Shown here one piece after another: positions 33,701-44,934 of a stretch of DNA of 64,000 nucleotides (position 1 is its first letter; each line of letters opens with the position of its first letter). The notes beneath the pieces are model-generated. The model was not told the origin of the DNA. It saw nothing but the letters and a program-made list of their open reading frames with translations, and did no database searches. The DNA comes from Flectonema sp. DT1601. Lineage: Eukaryota > Euglenozoa > Diplonemea > Diplonemida > Diplonemidae. The stretch lies in the NCBI GenBank assembly GCA_964019425.1, contig OZ025866.1:332177-396176 (forward strand), in the 5' to 3' direction. A program made the position numbers and the translations under genes.

Positions 33701-35189
33701 AGTTGAATTTATTAAGAATGGGAATCACTTTACTGGAACGATAGCGCTACTCGGGGGAATATCAACCCTGACCACGACCGCAAAAGGTTCAAAAGAATGT
33801 TTAAAAATAACTACACTCGTGAAGGCTGCTAAACACACAGAAACAAACACAATGTTCTTATCAAAATTGAATGGAATTCAAATACTTAAAAGGTGTCTAA
33901 GATGGACTGAGACAGTTGAACGAGGATGGAGTTGGCATGCCGGAATCGAACTGGGTGAGGAAATTGTTTCATCTTTCGAATTAAATACGAACGAAATCGC
34001 AATTGGAATCACACAACTACTTGTCGAGAGCTGCTACAGAGAACTTGCGACTACCTGCGTTCATACAGACAAGTCAACTGTTATGATTAGTGATTACATG
34101 TCTGCTCCTCAAACAGAAAGAGAGAACGAGACTGTTCGGGTAACAAATTCAAGTGATCTCCTCTCTACGATGACTAGGGAAGTTTTTGATGAGAGTATCG
34201 GTGAGTCACTTTATGAGGATGACGGTGATATCGAAATTCAGTTCAAGACAAAGAAATCTCATCCCCTCTCACGAAGAGACTCAGTCGGTGGGTCTTTTAG
34301 TGGGATGCCTCAAGCAGCCTACAGTGTTGGTATTCAGAGATCACATCTTCATGAAATGGCATCATTATGTGGGTCTGCGGGGGAAGCAACACTCGCTGCG
34401 GTGATTCTGAAGGAGCTTATCTTAATAAAATCAAAGTTATTAAATATCCATAAAGAGTATAAAGCTCAGACGTCAACTAAATGGGTGCGATCGGTTATAA
34501 TAAATCCTTACGTTGCGGCACTCGTTCATGCCTCATGGTTGTGTGAACTCGACTACGATCATCGTCAAATTAGTGATCTGAAACAGTTGCTGATGGAGGC
34601 TGTTGATGACTGTTGTCAGCTGAACGAATTGGCAGCTGTGGCTCCGCTTTTGATGTGTTTTCCAGATTTGCGATTCATCAATCATGTTGTTCCTTTACTC
34701 GTGTCAAGAGAATCAGTTGATTCAATTTTAGGTGTTTTTCAATCAGCTCCTCACGCCTGGGGAGAGTCACAGTGCTTGTTGTATTCTTACATGCAAAGGA
34801 AATCAGAAAGTTGTTCTCGAACTAGAGACATTTTTTGTAAAATGTTATCAACTTTTGGAATGCACAATGAAGTAGCTGACGTCCTCGAGTGTCAGGGACA
34901 CATGAAAGTCAAGGAAGCTCTTGAAGCTTATCGATCTTCATATCGACCGAGTAAGAAATCATCTCGCAGGCTGGGTAAACCCCGTCGTGGTGAAGACATC
35001 ACTGGCTTGCTTAGACAACAGGGAATTTATTTATCACGTGCGGCACTGCTATTTCAAGAAGCCAGCGTTCAGTATTTAAAAGCGAAATCTTGTGCTTCTG
35101 CGAGACGGTGTCTCAACATCGCTGATTTGGTGGGACTTCAGGAAAGACATCCTATTGGTGATCTACAGGTGTGAATTTATAACAAAAAA

Positions 35190-35220
<31 letters not shown>

Positions 35221-35560
35221 TAAACAGGTTGTTGGAATCAGTACGACAGGAGCTCGATCAGTCCTCGCTGAACTGAAATCTTTCAAAGACGCTCTCATTG
35301 TCGCGAATTGCTACGACATTAACTCTGGATCTGAATGGATGTTCGCTATCTACAATCAAGTAGTTATGAATCACAGTAAGGTCTATTGGGAAGACTATTC
35401 AGCGAACATGCCTTACAACGCTGTGCTCTTCCATGAGATAGTACAAATGTATAAAAATGAAAAACACACGAAAAAACAAGCTGACATGCTCAGATTCATA
35501 CTACAAGACTGCAATGATAAGATATTCGCTGAGGAAGCATTGAAAAAAAAAAATCTGTAG
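27373..35560 (+). CDS. SPG11: Spatacsin homologue (SPG11), 2664 aa, 3 exons
   Basis: Exons 27373-33568, 33703-35168 and 35228-35560. The phases (1 then 0) join exactly across a poly(A)-rich intron ending AAAATCAG and a second ending AAACAG. Identification rests on the C-terminal spatacsin domain: AALLFQEASVQYLKAKSCASA and CLNIADLVGLQ in exon 2, then KSFKDALIVANCYDIN and WMFAIYNQVVMNHS in exon 3, ending with a polar tail. Length is close to animal spatacsin (about 2,440). The N-terminal half is beta-rich with Ser-rich linkers (for example SGSYNSLTSTTLTSAMSV); the rest is helical solenoid. In known systems spatacsin works with spastizin and the AP-5 adaptor in late endosome/lysosome recycling. 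An in-frame reading through intron 1 adds a Phe run and stop at 33636, which I reject. Confidence 0.87.
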
Positions 35561-35899
35561 GGGGAGGAGGAACTTTTTATTTACCGACCGACGTCTTTAT
35601 TTGACTTATTTATTTTATTTTATTTTTTTTTTTGTTGCGCAGAACTCGTGTTAATTTCTTACTTCTGTTAAGGCTTTGCTGTGATACCTTTTTTTTTTTT
35701 TTTTTTTTGTGTCAGTTTTTGATGTCTCTAACATTAATTATTATTCTCTCTCTTTAAAGTTAATTTATTATAAGAAAATTACGTTTTTTTGGAGTTTGAT
35801 TTTGTTTTTTTAATTTTGTCAAAAAAAAAAAAAAAAAAAAACTTATCATTAAATAAAAAAGGGAGTTGGAAAATCATAAGTTTAGAAAAAAAAAAAAAA
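35561..35899 (+). other. Intergenic low-complexity region
   Basis: T-rich and A-rich runs; poly(A) directly precedes the next ATG. No gene seen. Confidence 0.55.
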
Positions 35900-37585
35900 A
35901 TGATTATAAACACGTTGAACTCATCTCTTGGGAAGAGTAACAGAGTTCAGCTCGAGTTGGGAGATAGTTTTCAAGATTTCGTTATGAAGATCGCAACACA
36001 GGAAGAGTTCGACGTTGACCGAACTGTTGTATTATGGGGAGGAAGGGAACTTGATGAGGAAAGCTATTTAGACTTAGCTGAAAACGAAGTTGTAGAAGTG
36101 GTTGAAGAAGCGATGGAACACACACCAACATCAGTAAATGAATACTCAAATCTAATCCCCCATCAGCAAGACGACACTCTCTCAAATAGTTCAATTGGTC
36201 ATCATCAAAGAAGCGGACATTACCTCCGTCTCACGACTGCTATCTGCTTTGCTGTGACATCACAAATTACTTCTTCATCTGGTCCTTTCTTAATAACAAA
36301 ATTAGATTTATTCTCTAGCAGATACACTGCAGTAGTGACAATGCCTTTGATTGGTTGGTCAGCTGCAATTTTTATTGCGGTGGCGATGGTTTCACTGGCT
36401 ATCTTAAACCTTGAATTGATAACATACAACTGTCGTCTATTTGGAATTACAAGCAGCGTGTTGATGTTGGTGATGAACGTTTTAACGTTGATATTCCCGA
36501 CTTCTGAAGCAGTTTTATTGACATCAGCTGGTGCGTTCGGTTTCTCATTTTGTACTTCATGGTCTACGTCAGGGTGCTATTCAGAGCATCTACTCCGAGG
36601 TACTCCCGGATGGAGTTTGGGGTTTAGCTCTGGTCTGATAAGCTTCTTATTACACTCCTCGACGTACATGCTTTCAGTATTTTCTTATAATATCGACAGA
36701 CATGTTATTGACGGAATCCTGATAACGTTGTCGGTGTTGGCTGCCGTTATTTTTTTTATGATCCCTTCCGATGACAAGGTAGCAATGTACTACCCGAGTA
36801 TATCTGTTTTGTCTTCTTCTGTAATTCAAAATTTCCAAACTGCAGGTTTGGCAAAGATGTATATTTTTTCAATATTTTATCATGGAATGCTATGTCAACA
36901 GTTGTGGGTTGGTATCCCAAGCAGACATAGTTTGCATCGCTATGTCTCAGTTAGTTCTGGTACGGGTGCCGCAGCTTCGCTTGTGATGGGAGTGTTGGTG
37001 TCGTTCTCGTCACCTTTAATAACAATTGGGATTAGTACCAGTAGCGCTTTGACTGGTATTGTTTTAATCAATTCGTTCAGGAATCCTTCTGAAGACGTTT
37101 TATGGATTTGTACCATCCTCCTCGCAGCAGGTAGCGCTGGTTATCAAATTCAAACGTACTGCATCTTGCAAAGACTGAGTCAGCAATACCTTGTCGGGAC
37201 GCAACATCTTTACGGTCTTTGGTTGGTTGTCGGAGGTTTTGGATTTTTGGGATCGTGTTTTCTGTTTGGAGGAGATCCAACAGGTGGAATCGGTCCATCA
37301 AAGATCTCGATTGCGATTACTTATTCTGTTGGTTCAGTTATTTCTGTGATCTCGTGTGCTATTTCCGCCAAGACCATGTCAACAGGAAGGGGTTGGCATC
37401 ATACCTTACCTAGGATGTCTTCAATAAACATAGAGGAGACTAAAATAGATCCAACATTATCATCGAAACCACCTGATCCTGACGTTGTATTTGATGGTGG
37501 AGACAGACAGCGTGCGACGTCAGATCTCTGGCATCGTTTTGCGAACTTTATCGGAACACCAGGCAGGGAACAGAGTTTCAACTAA
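35900..37585 (+). CDS. Ubiquitin-like domain fused to an UNC-93/MFS-like membrane protein, 561 aa
   Basis: I start at the ATG at 35900; the 37 codons upstream read poly(A). Residues about 1-68 look like a ubiquitin-type beta-grasp domain: a beta hairpin (MIINTLNSSLGKSNRVQLEL), a helix (FQDFVMKIATQEEF) and a late strand pair (RTVVLWGGRELDEESYLDL). A polar linker follows. From about residue 105 come roughly 11-12 hydrophobic helices with Ser/Gly-rich signatures (GAFGFSFCTSWSTSGCYSEH, GIPSRHSLHRYV) in the general layout of UNC-93-like major facilitator proteins. The last 60 residues are a cytosolic tail. Membrane topology is clear; substrate and exact family are not. The N-terminal fusion suggests ubiquitin-type regulation or partner binding, as inference. 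Confidence 0.65.
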   Translation: MIINTLNSSLGKSNRVQLELGDSFQDFVMKIATQEEFDVDRTVVLWGGRELDEESYLDLAENEVVEVVEEAMEHTPTSVNEYSNLIPHQQDDTLSNSSIGHHQRSGHYLRLTTAICFAVTSQITSSSGPFLITKLDLFSSRYTAVVTMPLIGWSAAIFIAVAMVSLAILNLELITYNCRLFGITSSVLMLVMNVLTLIFPTSEAVLLTSAGAFGFSFCTSWSTSGCYSEHLLRGTPGWSLGFSSGLISFLLHSSTYMLSVFSYNIDRHVIDGILITLSVLAAVIFFMIPSDDKVAMYYPSISVLSSSVIQNFQTAGLAKMYIFSIFYHGMLCQQLWVGIPSRHSLHRYVSVSSGTGAAASLVMGVLVSFSSPLITIGISTSSALTGIVLINSFRNPSEDVLWICTILLAAGSAGYQIQTYCILQRLSQQYLVGTQHLYGLWLVVGGFGFLGSCFLFGGDPTGGIGPSKISIAITYSVGSVISVISCAISAKTMSTGRGWHHTLPRMSSINIEETKIDPTLSSKPPDPDVVFDGGDRQRATSDLWHRFANFIGTPGREQSFN

Positions 37586-38397
37586 ATTGCAACAAGCGAC
37601 TCACACGATGGACATGTTGAAGTTTACAACCACACTTGGACTCACTTAGTGAGATATCCCATTGAATTGATCCTTCACTGGAAGCAGTTATGAGTTGTTG
37701 AGGCAAGGGGTCGGAGAAAGCGTCTCCCTTTTTTCTTTTTTTTTTTTTTTTACTTATGGTTTTATTCTCGAGTGACGTGTTATTAATGGAGACCACCCTG
37801 CGTAATGACCTCAGGATGGGTTATTTAAGACAGCTATTGATATGCCGAATTATTTTTTTTTTTATTATAATTTTTTTTTATACATATTACTGCATTGGGA
37901 AGGAAGCAAAAAAAGAAGGAAATCAATAAATTCATACGAATTGATTGAGATGATCCTTTCGTGTTTTTTTTTAATTTTTTTTTAAAGTGTTTTATTACGA
38001 TCTCGCAATTGCTAAACTGACTACACACTCGTTAGTTTGATATTTGTGAGCTGCGTCTCAACTGCTTCTCCCATTTTCTTTTTTTTTTCCTTTTCGGGAG
38101 TGTGGTAGATACTTCCTCCCTTTTTTGTGGTTGTTTTTCGTTCTCTCTTTTTACTAAACCTGTTTGCACCCTTTCTGAGTCGTGCTAAGAACTCAACCCT
38201 TCCTCGCTTCTTTTTTTGTATGGCTGCGGGTGATTACTGTGGAGGAAGCAGAGTTCGTTTTTTGTTGTTGTTGTTTCATTTTATATATGTTTTCCGGCAG
38301 TCTGGATTTCTGGTAGAAAGAGTCCTTTTCGGTCTCACCTGCCGCGAGACAGGCAACCTTCTTATGGTCCTCACTAAGAAGAGAGGAACAAGAAAGG

Positions 38398-38433
<36 letters not shown>

Positions 38434-38448
38434 TATTACTGAAGTACA

Positions 38449-38479
<31 letters not shown>

Positions 38480-38671
38480 TTTTTTTGTGCTTATTATTAT
38501 TATTTTATTTCTGAAAAAACACAATATTATTATTGTGAAAATATAATTATTATCTTTCCGTTCGCATTTCCTCTTTTCTTTCTTAAGTAAAAAAAAAGTG
38601 TCTTCCCTTAGTCGAGTGTTGTGTTTCATTATTATTCTTCGACACATAAAAAACGAGTGTGTCGAGTGTAT

Positions 38672-38702
<31 letters not shown>

Positions 38703-39100
38703 GTTACAATTACTGGTCGCCTTGTGTCATTTGTATTTCCAAAGAAATGTGTGTTGACATTATAAAGCGTTTTTGGCCCAAAATACACTCCAAAGTGGCC
38801 AGTTTTGGGCCACTGTCCCATTACAAACGTTGCAAACTACAAAAAAAAAACGATCGATCATCAGTATGGTTGAGTGAGAAGGGTTTTCATCATTTTTTTT
38901 GTTTTTTTTTGGTTTGTTTAGTTTTTAATGTGTTTGTTTAGTAAGTCTGATTGCTGTGTTTTTGGTTGTCCTGTTTTTTTTTTTAATAAAAAATAAAACA
39001 GATAAGTTACCTGTTTGAATACATTACAAATTATTATTATTTTATGTTTTTAAAAAAAAAACCCCCAGATCAAAAAAAAAAAAAAAGGGAGGGGTCCAAT
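37586..39100 (+). other. 1.5-kb intergenic region with homopolymers and hairpins
   Basis: No gene seen. T/A runs near 38400-38430, 38448-38475 and 38675-38700 produce Phe/Lys frames on both strands. A pair of competing hairpins lies at 38774-38814 (separate entry). Confidence 0.6.
38774..38814 (+). other. Two mutually exclusive hairpins
   Basis: TGGCCCAAAA (38774-38783) pairs perfectly with TTTTGGGCCA (38803-38812). The alternative AGTGGCC (38794-38800) pairs with GGCCACT (38808-38814) around a 7-base loop. Both use the same right arm. They sit about 290 bp upstream of the phosphatase start. Confidence 0.6.
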
Positions 39101-40171
39101 ATGAGCATCACAGTGCTTCTCATGGCTGTCGCCATGGCGTTTGCTGACCGAGTTGTGAATAACAGCGGAGTGACTGCTGTTGGTGACGTTCACGGAGACT
39201 TGACAGCATTGAGATCTGTCCTTGAGATGGGTGGAGTTATCAACTCAGATGGAAATTGGATTTGCGGTACCAGAACAGTTGTACAAATTGGTGACTTAGT
39301 AGACAGAGGACCTGAGAGTGATAAAGTTATGGATTTTATAATGAAACTTCGACAAGAAGCAATCAACAATAATGGTCGTCTTATCCTCCTAATCGGAAAT
39401 CATGAACTCCTCTCGTTGAAAGGTGACACTGAGTACGTCAGTCAATCAGAAATAGACCGACTCACCCTTCCTGTGAGAAATCAATTAATGTCACCGACGG
39501 GTAAATACGGATCTTTCATTGTTGAGAATATGCAAGCTGCGTATCTACAAAGAGAGATAGGAACTCTTTTCATCCATGCGAGTCCGGTAATACCCGAGAA
39601 GACGACTGTTGAGCAGCTGAATTCATTTGTTCAGTCACACCTACGAGAAGGTAGTTGGAATCACACAGGCACAGATATATTTGGTATTATGGGACCTTTC
39701 TGGGATAGGTCAGTTTTGAGAGAAGCTTCTCGAGGTAGGTGCTCATCACTTTATAATTACTTAGATATTATATCAAAATCAGAAGGTGTTAATGTTACAA
39801 AAGTTGTTGTTGGTCACACAATTCAAAAGAGTGGGGGAATCACTTCTTATTGTAAAAATAGTTTATTCGCAATCGATGTTGGTATGAGTGTCGGTACCTG
39901 GGCGCGTGGTCGACGTCGAGCGCTTTTGATACTTCACGATAATGGGAATCCTCAGATAATTCATAAAAATATAAACCCGTCGATCTTTGATTCAGACTAC
40001 TGGTCATCTCCAAGTAAAGATACTCATCATAGAGCTGGACCGAGTCAGGGTCTCGTTTTCCTTTCGTTCTTAGCAACCATTGTGACCCCTTGTATTGCTG
40101 CTGCTACCGTCGCATTTCTTGTTAAAATGCTGAGAAAGTGTCGGGGGAGATTTTGGTGGTCTGACAAGTGA
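39101..40171 (+). CDS. Shewanella-like PPP-family phosphatase, secretory with C-terminal anchor, 356 aa
   Basis: The start at 39101 gives an N-terminal signal peptide (ITVLLMAVAMAFA); the 19 codons upstream read poly(A). PPP metallophosphatase motifs follow in order: GDVHGD (28-33), GDLVDRG (64-70), GNHE (99-102), then FIHASP and VVGHTIQKSGG. Absence of the eukaryotic PP1/PP2A SAPNY region and the sequence around GNHELL fit the bacterial-type Shewanella-like (SLP) group found in plants, protists and fungi. A second hydrophobic helix (about residues 315-338, LVFLSFLATIVTPCIAAATV) followed by basic residues suggests a type I membrane protein with a lumenal or extracellular phosphatase domain. 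Its substrate is unknown; family members act on phosphotyrosine or phosphoserine proteins. Confidence 0.85.
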   Translation: MSITVLLMAVAMAFADRVVNNSGVTAVGDVHGDLTALRSVLEMGGVINSDGNWICGTRTVVQIGDLVDRGPESDKVMDFIMKLRQEAINNNGRLILLIGNHELLSLKGDTEYVSQSEIDRLTLPVRNQLMSPTGKYGSFIVENMQAAYLQREIGTLFIHASPVIPEKTTVEQLNSFVQSHLREGSWNHTGTDIFGIMGPFWDRSVLREASRGRCSSLYNYLDIISKSEGVNVTKVVVGHTIQKSGGITSYCKNSLFAIDVGMSVGTWARGRRRALLILHDNGNPQIIHKNINPSIFDSDYWSSPSKDTHHRAGPSQGLVFLSFLATIVTPCIAAATVAFLVKMLRKCRGRFWWSDK

Positions 40172-40678
40172 GCTTTTGGGAACCTCTTAGCGAAGCATTT
40201 CCCGAATCCCTGGCTGTTGCTATCAACATATTGAAAGGGTTTTTTGTGAGCCATTTCAGAGGTAGTTATCGTTAACTTTAAATGCGAACACTAGCTACTC
40301 TCTCGCACTCTGTTGTTGGGGCTGAAGTCTTCTTCTCTGATTGGCCTCCTTCGGAGAAGAGAGCTAACAATTCTTCTGGTTTCCCCTACTCTTCTGGTTT
40401 AAGGTGTTCGTATACTGGCGAGAGTTAAATATTACAAAAAAACAAAAAATTTAAAATAAAAAAGATCGAAAATGTTTTGTCCCAAAATCTAACTTTTACA
40501 GTCTGACCAAGAAAAATATTTAAAATTTTTCGTTGTTTTTTTTTTATAAATTGCTGACCCCTCCGCAGAAAAAGGAACAATATAAAAAAAAAAAAAAAAA
40601 AAAAAATAGAAGCGACAACCACCCGATGAGATCAAACACAGTACTTTTTTAAATTTTTATATTTCATTCTCTTCAGAT
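40172..40678 (+). other. Intergenic region before the ankyrin gene
   Basis: No gene. Ends in TTCATTCTCTTCAG (AG at 40675-40676), only two bases before the next ATG, which would leave almost no 5' UTR unless a leader exon or spliced leader is joined there. Confidence 0.55.
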
Positions 40679-43559
40679 ATGAGTGATGATGACACTTCGA
40701 TATCACTTTCAAGAGGAAATGGATCATTTAAATCCTATTCAACGAGACACGGAGTTGGATGCTGGGGGAAGTACCCAACAGGACTGGTAATTCTTAACTG
40801 GGATCTGAGCCCCATTCCAGGAACGGAAAATCCACAACCGGAAACTGTTGACAAAGAACCAGAGATTCCAACACAAGATAAACTGCAGACGCAGTGGGTC
40901 CTCAAACCAAGACATGTTAAGTTAAGCAAACCTCGAAAGGTTTTAAAGCAATCGGAAGAAAGAAGTCAACTCAAACTCAGTAGTTTTCCGAGATCGAGAG
41001 TCCAGGCGGTGGCAAGAACATTGTTCGACGACGTGAAGTCTAAGAATGATAAAGTTGATTTTAACGAATTAAATCAAATAGTCAGAGAGATGGGACTCGA
41101 ACCATCCAACGCAGACCTCCAACAGATTCGATCGACGATAAACTTCGAAGAGGGCGACGTCATTCCTCAAACCACATCTTTTGATGATATAAACCAACCA
41201 ATTTCTAACTGGTTCACTCAACATGTTTTAGACTTGCTTGCTGAACTAGCGAGTATGTCTCAAGTAGCTGGTAAACTGAGAGTTTTAAAAACTGTGAACG
41301 CTGAGTTCTTACGAAAGGAATGGTCGACGGCCATCCCTCCGGCAGATGCCACTCCATCACTGATATCAACGTTGGAAGAGATGGTTAGAATCAGTATTTG
41401 TGAGAAAAAAAGAATTCCAAATTCTCACACATCAACAGAAACAGATTCATGTCAACAAATATTTTTATCTCCTTTGAAAGAATGGACTATGTTGACACTT
41501 GACGAAGTCGCATGGAGACAGGGTTGTATGGTTAAGTGTGAAAGACTTAATGAAAACACCACATCAGCAAATTGCATCGGAGTAACCCAGTTTAGAATAA
41601 AGTCAGTAGCTTTGGTTCGAAAACTCGGAACATTTATTGGTTTGAATATTATTAAACTCTTTTATTATTGTGTTTTTTCCAAAAAAAAAAAAAAAAAAAA
41701 AAAGAAGACACACACACACAACAAAAAAAACAATAGGAAGACCTCTGTCCCACGTCGCTCGTCCATTACTAGACTTGTTAGAAACGACTCGTTCACAGTT
41801 TTCGTATGCTTCAGATATTTATTATTTTATGTTGATGTTTGGTCCAGCAGAGCACAGTGTTCATCATGCGATGTGTTTTATGAGATTGGGTTGCTATCAA
41901 CCTGCTTTTAATAATGAATTGGCTGAAACTTATTTGAAAAATTTACAAATGGGATCATACGCATGCTACCCGATAGATTTTGATCTCAGCATTAGAAATC
42001 GAAACAGAATGGGAATCTCATGGAAAAAAGATCGAGCTGTTATAAAACACGGTTTTGTTATTTGTACTGAAGGAATGTTTCGATTCTCAGGATCCTCTGA
42101 CAGCGTTGAATCAACTGCTACGATTTTTGAGTGTCTTGACGTCAATAAAAATATTTTATCACATCCGTGTGGTGTTGACTATTCACACATTCCCTGGTCA
42201 GGTGATGGTCTTGGCGACGGAATACCACCCCTTCATAGATCTGTTTTACTTGGTCACCTTCTCTCAATTGAACAAACCTTACTTCGTAGAGAAACGCTAC
42301 TACTTCCTTATGTAAAACTTCCAATCAAAGATCAAGACCAGAATGTTTCAATCTCACAAACAACAATCTTACCGGAGGATATGCTGCCTTTCATGTCTCC
42401 ACTTGAGGTTAAAAAAATGATTCTCGAACTTGACAATGGAAAGTTTCGACACAATAAAATACTTGAGGGTCTGTGGGGGGTTACTGGTAGTCAGATATTC
42501 AGATTGTGCAACAATGGTGAAAACTCACTCGACAACTACATCGGTGGACATCATCTCGCGTTGGAATTAAAAGAATCTCTGCTACAATACAGAGAGAATT
42601 ACTACAAACACAGAGTCAACTACAAATTAACACTTCTGCACTGCGTTGTGTTGTCAAAAACCTCCAACAGTAAAGACGCTGAGAAGATGGCTGATTTACT
42701 TCTTACAGCAGGTGCTAACACTAATGACCCAGACAGCAATGGGTCAACACCTCTCTGTTATGCAATATGTAATGGAAGTGTTCAATTGGCTGTCGTTCTA
42801 TTATCGCATGGAGCACATTACAAAGTGTCAGCCTGTCGCACACCTCCAGTGATATTGTCACTCACACCCGAAGAGACAACCTTTCCGATCATATACAAAA
42901 TGTTTACGAAAAGTGATTTCATTCCAACTGTAAACGAACACTTGGTATTGTTAATGTGCGCAATTAGTAACAACAGAGATAGTGACATCAACAAGGCTAT
43001 TACCACTTGTAGTGTTTGTAGTAAGAATTTGTCTGAAAGGAAACCCTTCCATGCGATCGCTAAGCTCCGGAATGACTTTGAGAATGTTAAGAAGCTACTT
43101 CAATACGCTTTATTTAGTGACAACAAGGGAGTCTTGTTGAGTAAACTTATTGCTTATGTTACTTCTGGTGATTATGAACTTCACAAGAAAAAAGGTCAAC
43201 AAAACCGTCGAGCCCTTCACCAGCATGCATCAATGGCCAGATTGCAAAGATCTCCAAATGCTGCTCCTCCTTCTCGTTTGATGGTTCTTCAAAGAAGAGA
43301 GAGTGCGTACTATTGTAGTGAAATGTCACCAGTTGGGAAAATGGTTTCTGACTTCTCTTCGTCGTCGCAGCAGCTCAAGGGAAGGGAACGGCGAACCTCT
43401 CGAGTGAACGCTTCACCCACGACTCCAGGGGGTTCTTTTCTGAGACCTGCTCCTCCTCCTGTTCCGAATTCGATTGGAAAACAAACTTCTGTTCTGGAAT
43501 TGAATCTTTCTGATGTCCAATTCCGAAGGAACTCGAATCTCACGACGTCACTTCTGTAG
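40679..43559 (+). CDS. Ankyrin-repeat protein, 927 aa, 2 exons
   Basis: Exons 40679-41639 and 41737-43559 (phase 1; donor GTTTGA, acceptor AACAATAG). The N-terminal region has an EF-hand-like helix pair (ARTLFDDVKSKNDKVDFNEL) that lacks a full calcium loop. The middle contains SQFSYASDIYYFMLMFG and other helical segments without a recognised family. Residues about 640-700 hold two to three ankyrin repeats (ADLLLTAGANTNDPDSNGST, then LAVVLLSHGAHY). The last 120 residues are basic, Ser/Pro-rich and disordered (RPAPPPVPNSIG). Ankyrin repeats imply protein binding; partner and location are unknown. Unspliced reading would give Lys/His runs from the intron. Confidence 0.75.
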
Positions 43560-43821
43560 TTGTGGAACTCTTCAATGAGAAGCCGCAACATCCAACATTT
43601 TAATTGCATTTTTGTATGTATCTCAAACATTTACACTGTGATGTTCTCAGCAGGGGGGAGATGTTATTATTTCTGAGGGTAAGACTAAGAAGTGAATAAA
43701 TTATATTATCCTCATTCTTTATCACAGAAATAGGGAACTGAGTAACGTTGGACTATTTTGAATCTATCTTCAAAAAAACTTTTTTTTTTTTTTTTTCTTC
43801 CAGGCTGCCCCAGAGGTCAAT
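43560..43821 (+). promoter_or_regulatory. Upstream region with a strong pyrimidine-tract acceptor
   Basis: Ends with T16-CTTCCAG at 43781-43803, eighteen bases before the CI-B8 start codon. This is the clearest leader acceptor in the window: either the end of a 5' UTR intron or a spliced-leader addition site. Confidence 0.5.
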
Positions 43822-44478
43822 ATGTCGTGGAGAGCTTTTTGCTCACACGCCGTTCCAAATGGTGCGAAGGTAATTTTTCACCCGAGTGAAGCTCACAGTC
43901 ACGGGATTGCTTCTTGGTTGAGAGGTAACTTCTCAGACATTGTCAATATTAATCCAGGATGGAGAATGAAAGTGAGAGAAGTGTTGACTAATAACCCACA
44001 CGTTGTTATGACTTACGCAAATGGCCATACCCGTTCAGTTGCTCTTTACAATGCAACCACTGATGAGGTTGAGACAGCCATGAGAAAGCTTGTTGAGTAC
44101 GGAATGGACTCAGCTCCGAGGGACTCTTCTCAAGTACTCCAGTACGAGCCATCGATTGCGAACTACTCTCCAGCTACTCAGTATGTCTTTTATTGTTAGT
44201 TAGTTTATTACTTTAAGTGACGTGTACAACACTTTACAAACAACAACAAAAACAGCGGCTTTGGCACTGCCTTGGCGGGAACTGATTTATCTGAACGTAG
44301 TCACACTGACAGCAGAATCAGAGCTGCGTCTCCTTCGGAAAGAGAAACGTTTGACCGACCTGGACAGGTACGTCCACAAAAGTTTGGAAACTTGAACAGA
44401 GGAAGAGGAGATGAAACATTCGTACCTGGGTCTTCATACGGAAAACACTACGCTCACGCCAAGGGTCCGACTTTCTAG
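43822..44478 (+). CDS. L51/S25/CI-B8-domain mitochondrial protein, 193 aa, 2 exons
   Basis: Exons 43822-44180 and 44256-44478 (donor GTATGT, acceptor AAACAG, phase 2). Residues about 10-95 follow the thioredoxin-like CI-B8 pattern: SHGIASWLRGNF, then NINPGWRMKVREV, then NPHVVMTYANGHTRSVALYN and a final helix DEVETAMRKLVEYG. Family members are complex I subunit NDUFA2 and mitochondrial ribosomal proteins mL43 and mS25. The sequence fits NDUFA2 in the NP..k..VRE order but mL43 in the HPxV..xYxNG order, so I do not choose. The C-terminal about 95 residues are an added Ser/Arg/Gly-rich tail not present in the small family members. Confidence 0.72.
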
Positions 44479-44934
44479 GGAAACACAAGGAGCTAATAAA
44501 AAAAGATAGCTGGCGGCTCGACAAGATCGAACCCCTCTCGAAAACTATTCTGAGGAAATGTGAATCAGGCAATCAACACATTGTCGGTTGATTTTCATCC
44601 ATTCGTTGTTTTAAGTTGTAAACTACCACGTCGATCCCTTCGTTCCAAGGAAGGGATGTTTTCTAAATGTTTTGTTACTCAGGTGAAAGTCCAACTCCGA
44701 TTTCTGTCGAGAGGTGGAGTTTGGTGCAACTTGAAAACAAAAAAGAAAAGAAAAGAATAAACGAAGAAAGAAAAAGTAGTGTAGTCTTCTGAAAAAAGAT
44801 TAGTGTTTACGGGTTACGTAAGAAATATTGTGTTCGTTACTTCATTTGAATAAATAACTTTTGTTGTTTTGGTGAAATTTATTTATTTATTTGGACCCTC
44901 ATCAGAGTTTGCTTCTCAAAACCTTTTTGCAAAT
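44479..44934 (+). other. Intergenic region before the first BILBO1-NTD-like gene
   Basis: No gene. Ends with CCCTCATCAG (AG at 44904-44905) and a 29-base leader that is identical to the leader of copy 3 from the TCAG onwards. Confidence 0.55.
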
